From the NCBI RefSeq assembly GCF_002778285.1, contig NZ_NESM01000001.1:266529-330528 (forward strand): a DNA stretch of 64,000 nucleotides. The letters are read 5' to 3'. Every line of letters starts with the position of its first letter. The stretch's first letter is position 1. The notes under the pieces are model-generated. The model saw nothing but the letters and a program-made list of their open reading frames with translations. It did no database searches and had not been told where the DNA came from. Shown piece after piece: positions 48,284 to 58,026 of this stretch. A program made the position numbers and the translations under genes. The stretch comes from Limnohabitans sp. 15K. Its GTDB lineage: Bacteria; Pseudomonadota; Gammaproteobacteria; Burkholderiales; Burkholderiaceae_C.

Positions 48284-50937
48284 CAAGGTGGTACGAGGTG
48301 GTGCCAGTAACGTTGACGCACTTTCCGCTCACACTTGACCTGATCTGGCGCGTCGCTGCGCCAGGTGACGGCGCCGCAACGGGTGCTCTCCACCACGTCA
48401 ATGCCAATTGCTTGGTAACGTGCCTTCACTGAAGGGGCTGGGTGCCCGTATCGGTTGCGGTAACCGGCCTGCAACAGCGCCAAGCGGGGCCTGAGCGTTT
48501 CCAAAAACACCAGTGATGAGGATGTTTTGCTGCCGTGGTGCGGCACCAGCAGAACATCGACTGGGCGAAGCCCTGCCTGGACCAGCGCCAGCTCTTGTGG
48601 AGCCTCGATGTCGCCTGTCAGCAAGGCGGTGCCCTTTGAGGTGCTTTGTGGGGTGCCTTGCACGCTGGGTTCTGCAGCCTCGATGCGCAGCACGCAACTG
48701 ACTTCGTTGGGCTTGGGCGTTTTGAGCAACACATTGGGCGCAGGCGGGTGCAGCACCTCAAAGCGCACACCATCCCACACCCAAGCCTGCCCTGCTTCAC
48801 AGCGCGTCCAAGCCGGGCGCAAGGCGTGCAAGGGGTGCGCATCTTCCATCGATGACCACAGCGCCGCCTGCGGCTGCATGGCCAAAACAGCCGCTGCGCC
48901 ACCGGTGTGGTCGCTGTCCCGGTGGCTGAGCATCAAGGTGTCGATGCGTTCGCCCATTTGCGCCAGCAGGGGCACCAGCACACGGTGCCCCGCATCGCTC
49001 TCGGCGGAATGGCGCGGCCCCGCGTCATAAAGCAGGCTGTGCGTCGCGGTGCGCACAAGCACCGCGTTGCCTTGCCCCACGTCAGCCGCCAACAGCTCAA
49101 ACGTGCCCGGTGCAGGGCGTGGGTGGGTCCAAAACAACACGGGCCACAGCAGCGGCAAGGCCATCCATTTCCAAGAACTCGGCCAGCGCATCACACAAAC
49201 CAAGGCACCTGCCAGCGCCAACACAGCCCCCCCCCAAGGCGGCATGGCCGTGGACACGCTGGCCAAAGGCCAAGTCGACATCCAACCCAACACCGCTGTC
49301 ATGGGCTGCAGCGCCCACGAAGCCAGTTGCCATGCATCAGACCACAAGACACCCAGCAACGCCAAAGGGGTCACGAGCAAGGTCACCAAGGGAATGGCCA
49401 ACAGATTGGCCAACAAACCCACCACCGACACCTGACCGAAAAACAAGAGCGTGAGTGGGGCCAAGGCCAAAGTGACAACCGCCTGCTCACGCACCAAAGC
49501 AGCAGCTCGCCCCAAGGCAAAAACACCCCAATCAGGCAGTTTGGAGGCAAGCCAACGTTGCCAGAGCCCCGAAGGCAAGGCATCGGACCGTTGCACCGGC
49601 TCCACAAAGGAAGAAGCCATCAACACCCCCACGGCCACAAAACTCAACCAAAAACCCGGTTGCAACAAGGCCCAAGGGTCCCAAGTGAGCACCACCGCGC
49701 AAGCCGTCAGCCAGACCAGCGAGCCGTGCCACTGGCGGGCCGACAAGCGCAGCAAAACCACCACGCACAGCATGAGCAAGGTGCGCTGCGCGGGCACGCC
49801 CCAGCCACTGAACAAGGCATAAAAGCTCGCCAAAACCAAACCTGACAAAGCGCCCACATGGGGCGCAGGCCAACGCAATGCCCCTTGAAACCCCATTAAG
49901 GCCGAGCGCCGCCAGGCCCAAGCCACACAGCCCGACGCCAACCAGGCGAACAAGGTCACATGCAAACCCGAAATGCTCATCAAATGCGACACCCCCGTTG
50001 CCCTGAAGACGTCCCAATCACTGCGGTCAATCGCTGCTTGATCGCCCGTAACGAGCGCCGCCAAAACGCCCGCCCGCTTGGCGGCATCGGCATCGCTGCC
50101 CGCTGGGGACAGATGCGCGAGCAAACGGTCGCGCACCAACTGCCGCCAAGCCTCGATGGGGTGCGCCCAAGTGCTGGCCAACCTCAGAGGCGGTGGGTCT
50201 TTGGCGCTGGTTCGTACATAGCCTGTCGCGCGGATGCCTTGTTCCCAGAGCCACAATTCGTAATCAAAACCCCGTGGATTCAAATGACCATGCGGCGCTT
50301 TCAGGCGTACACGCAAACGCCAACGCTCGCCCGCCTTCACGGGTTCGGGCAAGGCCGAGGTGTTCCACCCACTGTCGTTTGTGCCGTCTTGCCCGTACCA
50401 TCCCAAATACACCTGCGAGGGCAGATCGGCGTCCAAGTCGACCGCTCGGCTTTGACCTGATTTGTCAACCTGCCAGGCTTGCTCGATGCGAAAACGAAAA
50501 CGCCATCCCACGTCTTGCCGCTGGGGCATGGCTTGCACCACGCCCACCACATCCAAGTCGTGGCCCTCCAATGCGGGGGCGATGGCCAGCGACCGTGACA
50601 GTGCGTGCAGACCCGTCACAGCAAACGAGAGACTGACCAACACGCCCCATACAGCGAGAGTTCTGAGCGCAAAGGTCGGTTTTTGGCGGTGGATCCACCA
50701 GCCCGCACCACACGCCAAAAACGCCAGGGCGGCATAAGCAGACAAGGCCCAAAGCGTCTCTTGCTGCAGCTGCAAAGCGATCCCAGCGCACCAAGCGACG
50801 AGACCCAACAACCAACCTCGCCCTGAGCGCGCGCTCATGGACAAGCCCACAGCCTGAAAATTGGGCTGGAGTGACGGCTTGAGTTGAGGTGCATAACAGC
50901 CTCCCCGAATGGGCTGAGTTTGTGGAATGCTCGCCAT
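48283..50937 (-). CDS. comEC: DNA internalisation competence protein ComEC/Rec2
   Basis: 884 residues. An N-terminal OB-like region (about 100-250) is followed by a ten-helix competence domain (RAGVLAALVTGDQAAIDRSD, ATGVSHLMSISGLHVTLFAW, GWGVPAQRTLLMLCVVVLLR). A C-terminal metallo-beta-lactamase-like domain has ELLAADVGQGNAVLVRT, MLSHRDSDHTGGAAAV and VPHHGSKTSSS. It forms the inner-membrane channel for single-stranded DNA uptake. The start is uncertain: ATG 50937 or the in-frame ATG at 50838, neither with a good Shine-Dalgarno. No other com gene is adjacent. Confidence 0.93.
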   Translation of the reverse strand: MASIPQTQPIRGGCYAPQLKPSLQPNFQAVGLSMSARSGRGWLLGLVAWCAGIALQLQQETLWALSAYAALAFLACGAGWWIHRQKPTFALRTLAVWGVLVSLSFAVTGLHALSRSLAIAPALEGHDLDVVGVVQAMPQRQDVGWRFRFRIEQAWQVDKSGQSRAVDLDADLPSQVYLGWYGQDGTNDSGWNTSALPEPVKAGERWRLRVRLKAPHGHLNPRGFDYELWLWEQGIRATGYVRTSAKDPPPLRLASTWAHPIEAWRQLVRDRLLAHLSPAGSDADAAKRAGVLAALVTGDQAAIDRSDWDVFRATGVSHLMSISGLHVTLFAWLASGCVAWAWRRSALMGFQGALRWPAPHVGALSGLVLASFYALFSGWGVPAQRTLLMLCVVVLLRLSARQWHGSLVWLTACAVVLTWDPWALLQPGFWLSFVAVGVLMASSFVEPVQRSDALPSGLWQRWLASKLPDWGVFALGRAAALVREQAVVTLALAPLTLLFFGQVSVVGLLANLLAIPLVTLLVTPLALLGVLWSDAWQLASWALQPMTAVLGWMSTWPLASVSTAMPPWGGAVLALAGALVCVMRWPSSWKWMALPLLWPVLFWTHPRPAPGTFELLAADVGQGNAVLVRTATHSLLYDAGPRHSAESDAGHRVLVPLLAQMGERIDTLMLSHRDSDHTGGAAAVLAMQPQAALWSSMEDAHPLHALRPAWTRCEAGQAWVWDGVRFEVLHPPAPNVLLKTPKPNEVSCVLRIEAAEPSVQGTPQSTSKGTALLTGDIEAPQELALVQAGLRPVDVLLVPHHGSKTSSSLVFLETLRPRLALLQAGYRNRYGHPAPSVKARYQAIGIDVVESTRCGAVTWRSDAPDQVKCERKVRQRYWHHLVPP

Positions 50938-51030
50938 TTCTTTTGAGCGTACTTTTTACCTCAGTTTAGACATATCTTTCGGTCTTGGTCAGGGTGTGAA
51001 TGGAAATCCGTTTCAGCGACAATCGCTCGA

Positions 51031-51049
51031 CGGCGAATGATGATCGCCG
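51031..51049. other. Small inverted repeat in the comEC-ridA intergenic region
   Basis: CGGCGA / TCGCCG with a 7-nt loop (51031-51036 / 51044-51049) in the 148-bp divergent region between comEC and ridA. It could be an operator or a 5'-UTR hairpin of ridA; nothing else in that region stands out. Confidence 0.3.
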
Positions 51050-51085
51050 ACGCCTTCCGTTCCACACTCAACACGAGCCCACGCC

Positions 51086-51544
51086 ATGAATGTCTACGAC
51101 ACCCTGAAGTCCTTGAACATCGAACTGCCCCCCGTGGCTGTCCCAGCCGCCGCTTATGTGCCTTTTGTGCAAACGGGCAAATTGATTTTTCTGTCGGGCC
51201 ACATCGCCAAAAAAGACGGCAAGGTTTGGGCCGGTCAGTTGGGTAAAAACATCGACACGGCCGAAGGCCAACAAGCCGCGCGTGCCGTGGCGATTGACCT
51301 CATGGGCACCCTGCACGCTGCCGTGGGCGATCTCAACAAGGTCAAGCGCATCGTCAAAGTCATGAGCTTGGTCAACTCCACAGGCGACTTCACTGAACAA
51401 CACTTGGTCACCAACGGCTGCAGCGAATTGCTGAGCCAGGTGTTTGGCCCCCAAGCCGGCGCCCACGCCCGCAGCGCTTTTGGTGTCGCGCAAATCCCGA
51501 TGGGTGCTTGCGTCGAAATCGAACTCATCGCCGAAATCGGCTGA
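51086..51544 (+). CDS. RidA family protein (enamine/imine deaminase-like)
   Basis: 152 residues, slightly longer than the 125-130 of RidA and matching the YjgH/PA0814-like subgroup. The C-terminal signature GAHARSAFGVAQIPMGACVE keeps the arginine that binds the substrate carboxylate in RidA. RidA proteins hydrolyse reactive 2-aminoacrylate-type enamines from PLP enzymes. The subgroup with a long N-terminus (NIELPPVAVPAAAYVPFVQT) is less studied. It is followed 27 bp later by a DUF1993 gene. Confidence 0.9.
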   Translation: MNVYDTLKSLNIELPPVAVPAAAYVPFVQTGKLIFLSGHIAKKDGKVWAGQLGKNIDTAEGQQAARAVAIDLMGTLHAAVGDLNKVKRIVKVMSLVNSTGDFTEQHLVTNGCSELLSQVFGPQAGAHARSAFGVAQIPMGACVEIELIAEIG

Positions 51545-51571
51545 ATTTCACTTTATCCACCGGAGACACCC

Positions 51572-52087
51572 ATGACCATTTCCATGTCCAGCGCCAGTTT
51601 GCCCGTGTGCACCCGCATGCTCACCAACCTGAGCCACATCCTGGCCAAGGCCGAGCAGTTCGTTGAAACCAAAAAGATCGACCCTACGGCCCTGACCACC
51701 TACCGTTTGGCCCCTGATATGTTTCCGTTCACACGCCAAGTGCTGATTTCTTGCGACGCCGTGAAGAACGGTGTGGCCCGGCTGTCCGGTGTGGAAGCGC
51801 CCAAGTTCGACGACACCGAAACCACCTTGGCCCAGTTGCAAGAGCGCATCCAGAAAACGCTGGCCTACATCGCCACTGTCCCCGCTACAGCCATCGACGG
51901 CACCGAGGACAAAGAAATCACCTTCCCCGCAGGTCCTGGCAAAACCCGCACCCTCAAAGGCCAGGATTACCTGACCGGCTGGATGCTGCCCAATATGTAT
52001 TTCCACATCACCACCGCTTACACCATCCTGCGCCACAACGGTGTGGAGGTGGGCAAGATCGATTACCTGCTGGGTGCGCAGGGCTAA
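51572..52087 (+). CDS. DUF1993 family protein
   Basis: 171 residues. The family pattern is clear: MLTNLSHILAKAEQFVETKK, LAPDMFPFTRQVLISCDAVK, and DYLTGWMLPNMYFHITTAYT with the conserved His, then ILRHNGVEVGKIDYL. DUF1993 is a DinB/YfiT-like four-helix bundle likely to bind a metal or thiol cofactor; no reaction is established. GGAGA precedes the ATG. It follows the RidA-like gene. Confidence 0.9.
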   Translation: MTISMSSASLPVCTRMLTNLSHILAKAEQFVETKKIDPTALTTYRLAPDMFPFTRQVLISCDAVKNGVARLSGVEAPKFDDTETTLAQLQERIQKTLAYIATVPATAIDGTEDKEITFPAGPGKTRTLKGQDYLTGWMLPNMYFHITTAYTILRHNGVEVGKIDYLLGAQG

Positions 52088-52180
52088 AACCCTGATAAGC
52101 GGCTCAGCATGCGCTGATTCAAGCTGTCCCCAAACCCCGTGCCCAAAGCTGTGGACAAGTGCAGGGACAAGCCGCCAAAG

Positions 52181-52205
52181 CCCCGCCCCACAAGGGCTAG
52201 CGGGG
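52181..52205. other. GC-rich inverted repeat in the 161-bp DUF1993-parC gap
   Basis: CCCCGC (52181-52186) and GCGGGG (52200-52205) flank a short internal CCC...GGG pair. It may be the shared terminator of the converging DUF1993 and parC genes, but lacks a T-run. The remainder of 52088-52248 shows no gene or RNA that I can recognise. Confidence 0.3.
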
Positions 52206-52248
52206 TGTGCTTAAATAGCATCACTTCGCACTAGTGGCTGCGCCCTGA

Positions 52249-54612
52249 TCACTCCACACGCGTGACGCGGTTCGGCTTGAAGCCCAAATCGGCGACTTTG
52301 CCCTTTTTGGCGCGAGCGACTTTGGCGTTGTTCAGGCTGCGGATTTCCAGTGTTTCTTCGCGCTCTTTGCCGCCTCGGCCAATGCCTTCGATCTTGACGC
52401 TGCGCGTGTAAGCAGCAGCACCCGCCAAGGTGTCTTTAGCTTCCAGGTCGATGAGCATCAGGCCCCGGCCGCCTTTTTCCATGGTCTTGAGTTCGCTGAT
52501 CTCAAACGTCAAAACGCGGCCGCCTGTGCTGGCGCAGCAAACACTGTTGGCTGCGAGCATAGGCTGCTTGTCAGCGGGCACAGTGGCACTGCTGCCACTC
52601 ACATGGCTGGGGGCGCAGACGGTTTCGCCCTCGCCCAAGCTGATGAAGGCTTTGCCCGCTTTGTTGCGCGAAATCATATTCTCGACCGAGGCCATGAAAC
52701 CGTAGCCGCCCGAGCCGCTCAGCAGCAGCGTGGCGTTGGCGGGGCCTGCAAAGTAGTGCGCAATTTGTGTGGTGGCTTCCAGCTCAATGAGTGTGGTCAC
52801 CGGCTGGCCGTCTCCACGGGCACCGGGCAAGGTGGCCACGGGCACGCTGTAGATGCGGCCATTGCTGCCAAAAATCAGCAGGGTGTCGACTGTGCGGCAT
52901 TCAAAAGTGCCATACAGGCCGTCGCCCGCCTTGAAGGCAAAGCTCGTGGCGTCGTGGCCGTGGCCAGTCCGAGCGCGCACCCAGCCTTTTTCCGAGACGA
53001 CCACCGTCACGGGTTCGTCCACCACCTTGACTTCGGCCACGGCTTTTTTCTCTTCCTGGATCAGCGTGCGGCGTGGGTCGGCAAAGGTTTTGGCGTCGGC
53101 TTCGATCTCTTTGATCATCAAGCGACGAAGCGCGGCGGGGCTGCCCAAAATCTCTTCGAGCTTGCCCTGCTCTTCGCGCAGTTCACTCAGCTCTTGCTCG
53201 ATCTTGATGGCTTCAAGACGGGCCAGTTGGCGCAGGCGAATCTCCAGGATGTCTTCGGCTTGGCGGTCGCTCAGTTTAAAAAACTCGATCAGCGCAGGCT
53301 TGGGCTCGTCGCTCTGGCGGATGATGCGGATCACCTCGTCGATGTTCAGCAAGACCAGCTGACGGCCTTCCAGAATATGGATGCGGTCCAGCACCTTGTT
53401 CAAACGGTGCTGGCTGCGGCGGGTGATGGTGGTCTGGCGGAAGCTGATCCACTCCACCAACATCTGGCGCAGCGATTTTTGAATCGGTTTGCCGTCGATG
53501 CCGACCGAGGTCATGTTGATCGGCGCAGACGTTTCCAGGCTGGTGTGGGCCAGCAAGGCGGTGATGAGTTCGCTCTGTTCGATGCGGCTGGTTTTGGGCT
53601 CGAACACCAGACGCACGGCGGCGTCTTTGCTGGACTCGTCACGCACCACGTCCAGCACATTCAGGATGCTGGCTTTGAGCTGGACCTGATCGGCGCTGAG
53701 CGCTTTTTTACCCGCTTTGACCTTGGGGTTGGTGAGTTCTTCGATCTCTTCGAGAACGCGCTGGGAGCTGACGCCTTGCGGCAACTCGGTCACCACCAGT
53801 TGCCATTGGCCCCGGGCGAGTTCTTCGATCTTCCAACGGGCGCGCACTTTGAGGCTGCCGCGCCCGGTGCGGTAGGCGTCGGCAATGTCGCTGGCCGGGC
53901 TGATGATCTGGCCACCACCGGGGTAGTCGGGGCCGGGAATGATGGCCATCAGCTCGCTGTCGCTCAGCTTGTCGTTGCGGATCAAAGCGACACAAGCGTC
54001 GGCCACTTCGCGCAGGTTGTGGCTGGGGATCTCGGTGGCCAGGCCCACAGCAATGCCGCTGGCGCCGTTGAGCAAGCTGAAGGGCAAGCGGGCAGGCAGC
54101 TGGCGCGGCTCTTCGGTCGAGCCGTCGTAGTTGGGGATGAAGTCCACCGTGCCCATGTCGATCTCATCCAGCAGCAAGCTGGTGATGCGCGACAGGCGCG
54201 CTTCGGTGTAACGCATGGCGGCTGCGCCATCGCCGTCACGGCTGCCAAAGTTGCCTTGACCGTCGATCAACGGGTAGCGCTGCGAAAAGTCCTGCGCCAT
54301 GCGCACCAGGGCGTCATACGCCGCCGTATCGCCGTGCGGGTGGTAACGGCCGAGCACATCACCGACCACGCGGGCGCTTTTGACGGGCTTGGCGGCGGTG
54401 TTGTTGTTCGGGCCGCTGTACGACAAACCCATGCGGTCCATCGAATACAAAATGCGCCGCTGCACGGGTTTCTGGCCATCGCACACGTCGGGCAAAGCGC
54501 GGCCTTTGACAACGGACAGCGCGTATTCCAGATAGGCCCGCTGGGCGTAAGCGCCCAGGTGGTCGCCTTCGGGCGCGGCTGCGGTTTCGGGGGTCAACAG
54601 GTCAGTGGTCAT
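52249..54612 (-). CDS. parC: DNA topoisomerase IV subunit A
   Basis: 787 residues. The breakage-reunion domain has [60 protein letters not shown] with the catalytic Tyr in MRYTE (about residue 136), then the tower and coiled-coil segment, and a C-terminal beta-pinwheel (from about 545, ending TRVE). ParC with ParE decatenates replicated chromosomes. It is separated from parE by 88 bp containing a REP-like hairpin. The HGDTAAYD stretch is the quinolone-interaction region; with no reference I make no resistance claim. Confidence 0.97.
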   Translation of the reverse strand: MTTDLLTPETAAAPEGDHLGAYAQRAYLEYALSVVKGRALPDVCDGQKPVQRRILYSMDRMGLSYSGPNNNTAAKPVKSARVVGDVLGRYHPHGDTAAYDALVRMAQDFSQRYPLIDGQGNFGSRDGDGAAAMRYTEARLSRITSLLLDEIDMGTVDFIPNYDGSTEEPRQLPARLPFSLLNGASGIAVGLATEIPSHNLREVADACVALIRNDKLSDSELMAIIPGPDYPGGGQIISPASDIADAYRTGRGSLKVRARWKIEELARGQWQLVVTELPQGVSSQRVLEEIEELTNPKVKAGKKALSADQVQLKASILNVLDVVRDESSKDAAVRLVFEPKTSRIEQSELITALLAHTSLETSAPINMTSVGIDGKPIQKSLRQMLVEWISFRQTTITRRSQHRLNKVLDRIHILEGRQLVLLNIDEVIRIIRQSDEPKPALIEFFKLSDRQAEDILEIRLRQLARLEAIKIEQELSELREEQGKLEEILGSPAALRRLMIKEIEADAKTFADPRRTLIQEEKKAVAEVKVVDEPVTVVVSEKGWVRARTGHGHDATSFAFKAGDGLYGTFECRTVDTLLIFGSNGRIYSVPVATLPGARGDGQPVTTLIELEATTQIAHYFAGPANATLLLSGSGGYGFMASVENMISRNKAGKAFISLGEGETVCAPSHVSGSSATVPADKQPMLAANSVCCASTGGRVLTFEISELKTMEKGGRGLMLIDLEAKDTLAGAAAYTRSVKIEGIGRGGKEREETLEIRSLNNAKVARAKKGKVADLGFKPNRVTRVE

Positions 54613-54665
54613 CAGGGTCTTTCTTTGCGGGAGCGTTCCAACAGGCGAGGTGCCGGGTCAAGGCA

Positions 54666-54691
54666 TTCGCCCGCAGGGGCGGGCTCCCACA
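54666..54691 (-). repeat. REP-like hairpin (copy C) between parE and parC
   Basis: On the plus strand TTCGCCCGC-AGGG-GCGGGC-TCCCACA: a 6-bp stem around AGGG, then the TGTGGGAG head in reverse. Same architecture as the other copies. A possible decayed partner (TTTGCGGGAGCG) lies near 54625. It would form a hairpin in the parE-parC transcript. Confidence 0.65.
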
Positions 54692-54700
54692 GGGGATTCG

Positions 54701-56692
54701 TCAAACGTCGATTTCGATGCTGTCGCCGTGCAGTTCCATCAGCTCGCGGCGGGCGGCGGCTTCGCCTTTGCCCATGAGCTGGGTCATGAGGTTTTCGGTG
54801 CCGGCGTTGTCCAAAGGGCCCAGCTCAATGGGCAGCAGGCGGCGCGTGTCGGGGTTGAGTGTGGTGTCCCACAACTGCTCGGCGCTCATCTCACCCAAGC
54901 CCTTAAAGCGGCTGATGCTCCAGCCGCCTTCTTTCACACCGTCTTTGCGCAGCTTGTCGATGATGGCGGTGAGCTCGCCGTCGTCCAATGCATAGGCTTT
55001 GGACGCGGGCTTTTTGCCGCGTGCAGGCGCATCAACTCGGAACAGCGGCGGCCGTGCGACATACAAATGCCCGGCTTCGATCAGCTTGGGAAAGTGGCGG
55101 AAAAACAAGGTGAGCAAAAGCACCTGGATGTGCGAGCCGTCCACGTCCGCGTCCGACAAGATGCAGACCTTGCCGTAGCGCAGGTTGCTCATGTCGGGGT
55201 TGTCGTTGGGCCCATGCGGGTCCACGCCAATGGCCACCGAAATGTCGTGGATTTCGTTGTTGGCGAACAAGCGATCGCGGTCTACTTCCCAGGTGTTGAG
55301 CACCTTGCCGCGCAGGGGCAAGATGGCCTGGCTTTCTTTGTTGCGGCCCATTTTGGCGCTGCCACCGGCCGAATCGCCCTCGACCAAAAACACCTCGTTG
55401 TGCAGGATGTCTTTGCTCTCGCAATCGGTGAGCTTGCCGGGCAACACGGCCACGCCAGAGCTCTTCCGCTTTTCCACCTTTTGGCCCGCTTTTTGGCGGG
55501 TTTGCGCGGCCTTGATGGCCAGCTCAGCCAGCTTCTTGCCGTAATCCACATGCTCGTTCAGCCAGAGTTCGAGCGCCGGGCGCACAAAGCTGGACACCAA
55601 ACGCACGGCATCGCGCGAGTTCAGGCGTTCTTTGATCTGGCCCTGGAACTGCGGGTCCAGCACTTTGGCGCTCAGCACATAGCTGGCCCGAGCAAACACG
55701 TCTTCGGGCATGAGCTTGACGCCTTTGGGCAATAACCCATGCAGCTCGATGAAGCTTTTGACGGCAGTAAACAAGCCATCGCGCAAGCCGCTGTCGTGCG
55801 TGCCGCCAGCGCTGGTGGGGATCAGGTTGACATAGCTCTCCCGCACCGGCGCGCCGTCTTCGGTGAAGGCCACTGCCCACGATGCGCCCTCGCCTTCAGC
55901 AAAGCTCTCATTGTTGCCGTCGGCAAAGCCTTCACCTTCAAACAAGGGGATCACCGGGTCGCCGTTCAGGGTTTGCGTCAGGTAGTCACGCAAACCGGCT
56001 TTGTATTGCCACTGCTGGGTTTCTTTGGTTTTCTCATTCACCAAAGTCACAGTCACGCCCGGCATGAGCACGGCTTTGCTGCGCAGCAGGTGCGTCAGCT
56101 CGTTCATGGGCAGCGCGCTGGATTCGAAGTATTTGGCGTCGGGCCACGCGCGCACGGTGGTGCCTTGTTTGCGGTCACCCTCGCCTGTGGCGCGTTTGAC
56201 CAGCGGCTCGGTCACGTCGCCACCCGAGAACACCAAGGTGGCCACTTGGCCTTCGCGGTAGCTGGTGGCTTCCAGGCGCTTGGACAGCGCGTTGGTCACC
56301 GAAACGCCCACGCCGTGCAGGCCGCCCGAGAAGCTGTACGCGCCGCCCTTGCCCTTGTCAAACTTGCCGCCCGCGTGCAGGCGGGTGAACACCAACTCGA
56401 TCACTGGGGCGTTTTCTTCAGGGTGCAAGCCAAAGGGGATGCCACGGCCATCGTCTTCGATGCTGACCGAGCCATCGGCGTGCAAGATGACTTTGATCTT
56501 TTTGCCGTAGCCGGCCAAAGCCTCGTCGGCGGCGTTGTCCAGCACCTCTTGGATGATGTGCAGGGGGTTGTCGGTGCGGGTGTACATGCCCGGGCGTTGC
56601 TTGACGGGCTCCAGGCCCTTCAAGACGCGGATCGAGCCTTCGGAATATTCACTCGAGGCGTTGGAGGTTTTGACGGTAGATTGGGTTGCCAT
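54701..56692 (-). CDS. parE: DNA topoisomerase IV subunit B
   Basis: 663 residues from the ATG at 56692; an upstream TTG is in frame but less likely. Motifs: GHKL ATPase VLDNAADEALAGYGKKIKVI, then VSIEDDGRGIPFG and SFSGGLHGVGVSVTNALSKR; Toprim domain LVEGDSAGGSAKMGRNKESQ, ILPLRGKVLN and ILSDADVDGSHIQVLL (DxDxD metal site). It supplies ATP hydrolysis for the ParCE decatenase. It is upstream of parC in the same orientation. The gene is full length. Confidence 0.97.
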   Translation of the reverse strand: MATQSTVKTSNASSEYSEGSIRVLKGLEPVKQRPGMYTRTDNPLHIIQEVLDNAADEALAGYGKKIKVILHADGSVSIEDDGRGIPFGLHPEENAPVIELVFTRLHAGGKFDKGKGGAYSFSGGLHGVGVSVTNALSKRLEATSYREGQVATLVFSGGDVTEPLVKRATGEGDRKQGTTVRAWPDAKYFESSALPMNELTHLLRSKAVLMPGVTVTLVNEKTKETQQWQYKAGLRDYLTQTLNGDPVIPLFEGEGFADGNNESFAEGEGASWAVAFTEDGAPVRESYVNLIPTSAGGTHDSGLRDGLFTAVKSFIELHGLLPKGVKLMPEDVFARASYVLSAKVLDPQFQGQIKERLNSRDAVRLVSSFVRPALELWLNEHVDYGKKLAELAIKAAQTRQKAGQKVEKRKSSGVAVLPGKLTDCESKDILHNEVFLVEGDSAGGSAKMGRNKESQAILPLRGKVLNTWEVDRDRLFANNEIHDISVAIGVDPHGPNDNPDMSNLRYGKVCILSDADVDGSHIQVLLLTLFFRHFPKLIEAGHLYVARPPLFRVDAPARGKKPASKAYALDDGELTAIIDKLRKDGVKEGGWSISRFKGLGEMSAEQLWDTTLNPDTRRLLPIELGPLDNAGTENLMTQLMGKGEAAARRELMELHGDSIEIDV

Positions 56693-56814
56693 GGTGGCGG
56701 ATTGTAGTGGGATTTCAGTCGAGGCACTGGATGCAAAAACAGTACTCAAGCCCTGAATGGCATGTAGGCATCTGAGCGACCTCGAGGCCGCATCACATTG
56801 GTTAAAGTCAGGGG

Positions 56815-58026
56815 ATGCAACACAAACCCCTTTCTCTGACCCAGGTGCTGATTTGCGGCGCAGCCATCGTCACCCTGTCCATGGGCATCCGCCATGGCTT
56901 TGGCCTGTGGCTTCAGCCCATCACCCAAGCCCAAGGCTGGGGCCGCCAGGAATTCGGCTTTGCCATGGCCATCCAAAACCTCTCCTGGGGCTTCATGGGC
57001 ATTTTTGCGGGCATGGTGGCCGACAAGTTCGGTGCGTTCCGCGTGATTGCCTTGGGCGCCGTGGTCTACGGCGTGGGTCTCTTGGGCATGGCTTGGGCCA
57101 CCGACCCTTGGATGTTTGCCCTGTTCACCGGGGTGATCATCGGCACGGCCCAAGCGGGCACAACCTACGCGGTCATTTACGGTGTGATTGGTCGCAACGT
57201 GCCCATCGAACGCCGTTCTTGGGCCATGGGCGTGGCGGCGGCAGCGGGCAGTTTCGGTCAGTTTTTGATGGTGCCCGTTGAGGGCTTGCTGATCAGCCAG
57301 ATGGGTTGGCAAACCGCTTTGGTCATTTTGGCGGCGGCAGCGATGCTGATCATCCCGCTGGCTTGGGGTTTGCGTGAACCCGCCTTGAATGCGCCGGGCC
57401 AAGTCAAGCGAGACCAAACGATCGGCCAAGCTTTGAAGGAAGCTTTCAAATACCCCAGTTTCCAGTTGCTGATGGCGGGTTATTTTGTGTGCGGCTTCCA
57501 AGTCGTGTTCATCGGCGTGCACATGCCCAGCTACCTGAAAGACCATGGTTTGGCCCCCCAGGTGGCCAGTTATGCACTGGCCTTGATCGGTTTATTCAAC
57601 GTGTTTGGCACTTACATCGCGGGCACCTTGGGCCAGAAAATGGCCAAGAAAAACATCCTGGCCTTCATTTACATCGCCCGCTCGGTGGCCATCACGCTGT
57701 TTTTGCTGGCCCCGCTCACGCCCACCAGTGTGTACATCTTCTCGGGCGTGATGGGCTTGCTGTGGCTGTCCACCGTGCCGCCCACCAACGCGGCGGTCGC
57801 CCAGATTTTTGGCATTTCACACCTGTCCATGCTCAGCGGCTTCATCTTTTTCAGCCACCAGATCGGCTCGTTCATGGGCGTGTGGCTCGGCGGCTATCTG
57901 TATGACAAGACTGGCAGCTACGACATCGTCTGGTACTTGGCCATTGCCCTGGGCGTCTTTGCCGCGCTGGTGAATTTGCCAGTGCGCGAGAGCCCCATTC
58001 AGCGCCAAGCACCCCAAGCCGCATGA
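56815..58026 (+). CDS. MFS transporter
   Basis: 403 residues with twelve predicted helices. The start TLSMGIRHGFGLWLQPITQA and the loop GIFAGMVADKFGAFRVIALG (MFS motif A equivalent), GVIIGTAQAGTTYAVIYGVI and FMGVWLGGYLYDKTGSYDIV place it in the oxalate/formate or monocarboxylate-like MFS branch. Substrate unknown, probably a small organic anion. Its stop overlaps the start of a 78-residue membrane protein gene (ATGA). AGGGG precedes the ATG. Confidence 0.9.
   Translation: MQHKPLSLTQVLICGAAIVTLSMGIRHGFGLWLQPITQAQGWGRQEFGFAMAIQNLSWGFMGIFAGMVADKFGAFRVIALGAVVYGVGLLGMAWATDPWMFALFTGVIIGTAQAGTTYAVIYGVIGRNVPIERRSWAMGVAAAAGSFGQFLMVPVEGLLISQMGWQTALVILAAAAMLIIPLAWGLREPALNAPGQVKRDQTIGQALKEAFKYPSFQLLMAGYFVCGFQVVFIGVHMPSYLKDHGLAPQVASYALALIGLFNVFGTYIAGTLGQKMAKKNILAFIYIARSVAITLFLLAPLTPTSVYIFSGVMGLLWLSTVPPTNAAVAQIFGISHLSMLSGFIFFSHQIGSFMGVWLGGYLYDKTGSYDIVWYLAIALGVFAALVNLPVRESPIQRQAPQAA

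Noticed and set aside
52088-52248. 161-bp gap checked for a tRNA, attachment site or small gene
   Set aside because: No cloverleaf, no direct repeats of useful length and no coding frame; only a weak GC-rich inverted repeat is present.
54330-54370. Quinolone-resistance substitution in ParC (HGDTAAYD region)
   Set aside because: Thr and Asp at these sites may be wild type in this lineage; without reference sequences no resistance claim can be made.
52603-54777. Long plus-strand open frame (over 720 codons) opposite parC
   Set aside because: Antisense to a clear ParC with full motifs, low-complexity composition, no family resemblance.
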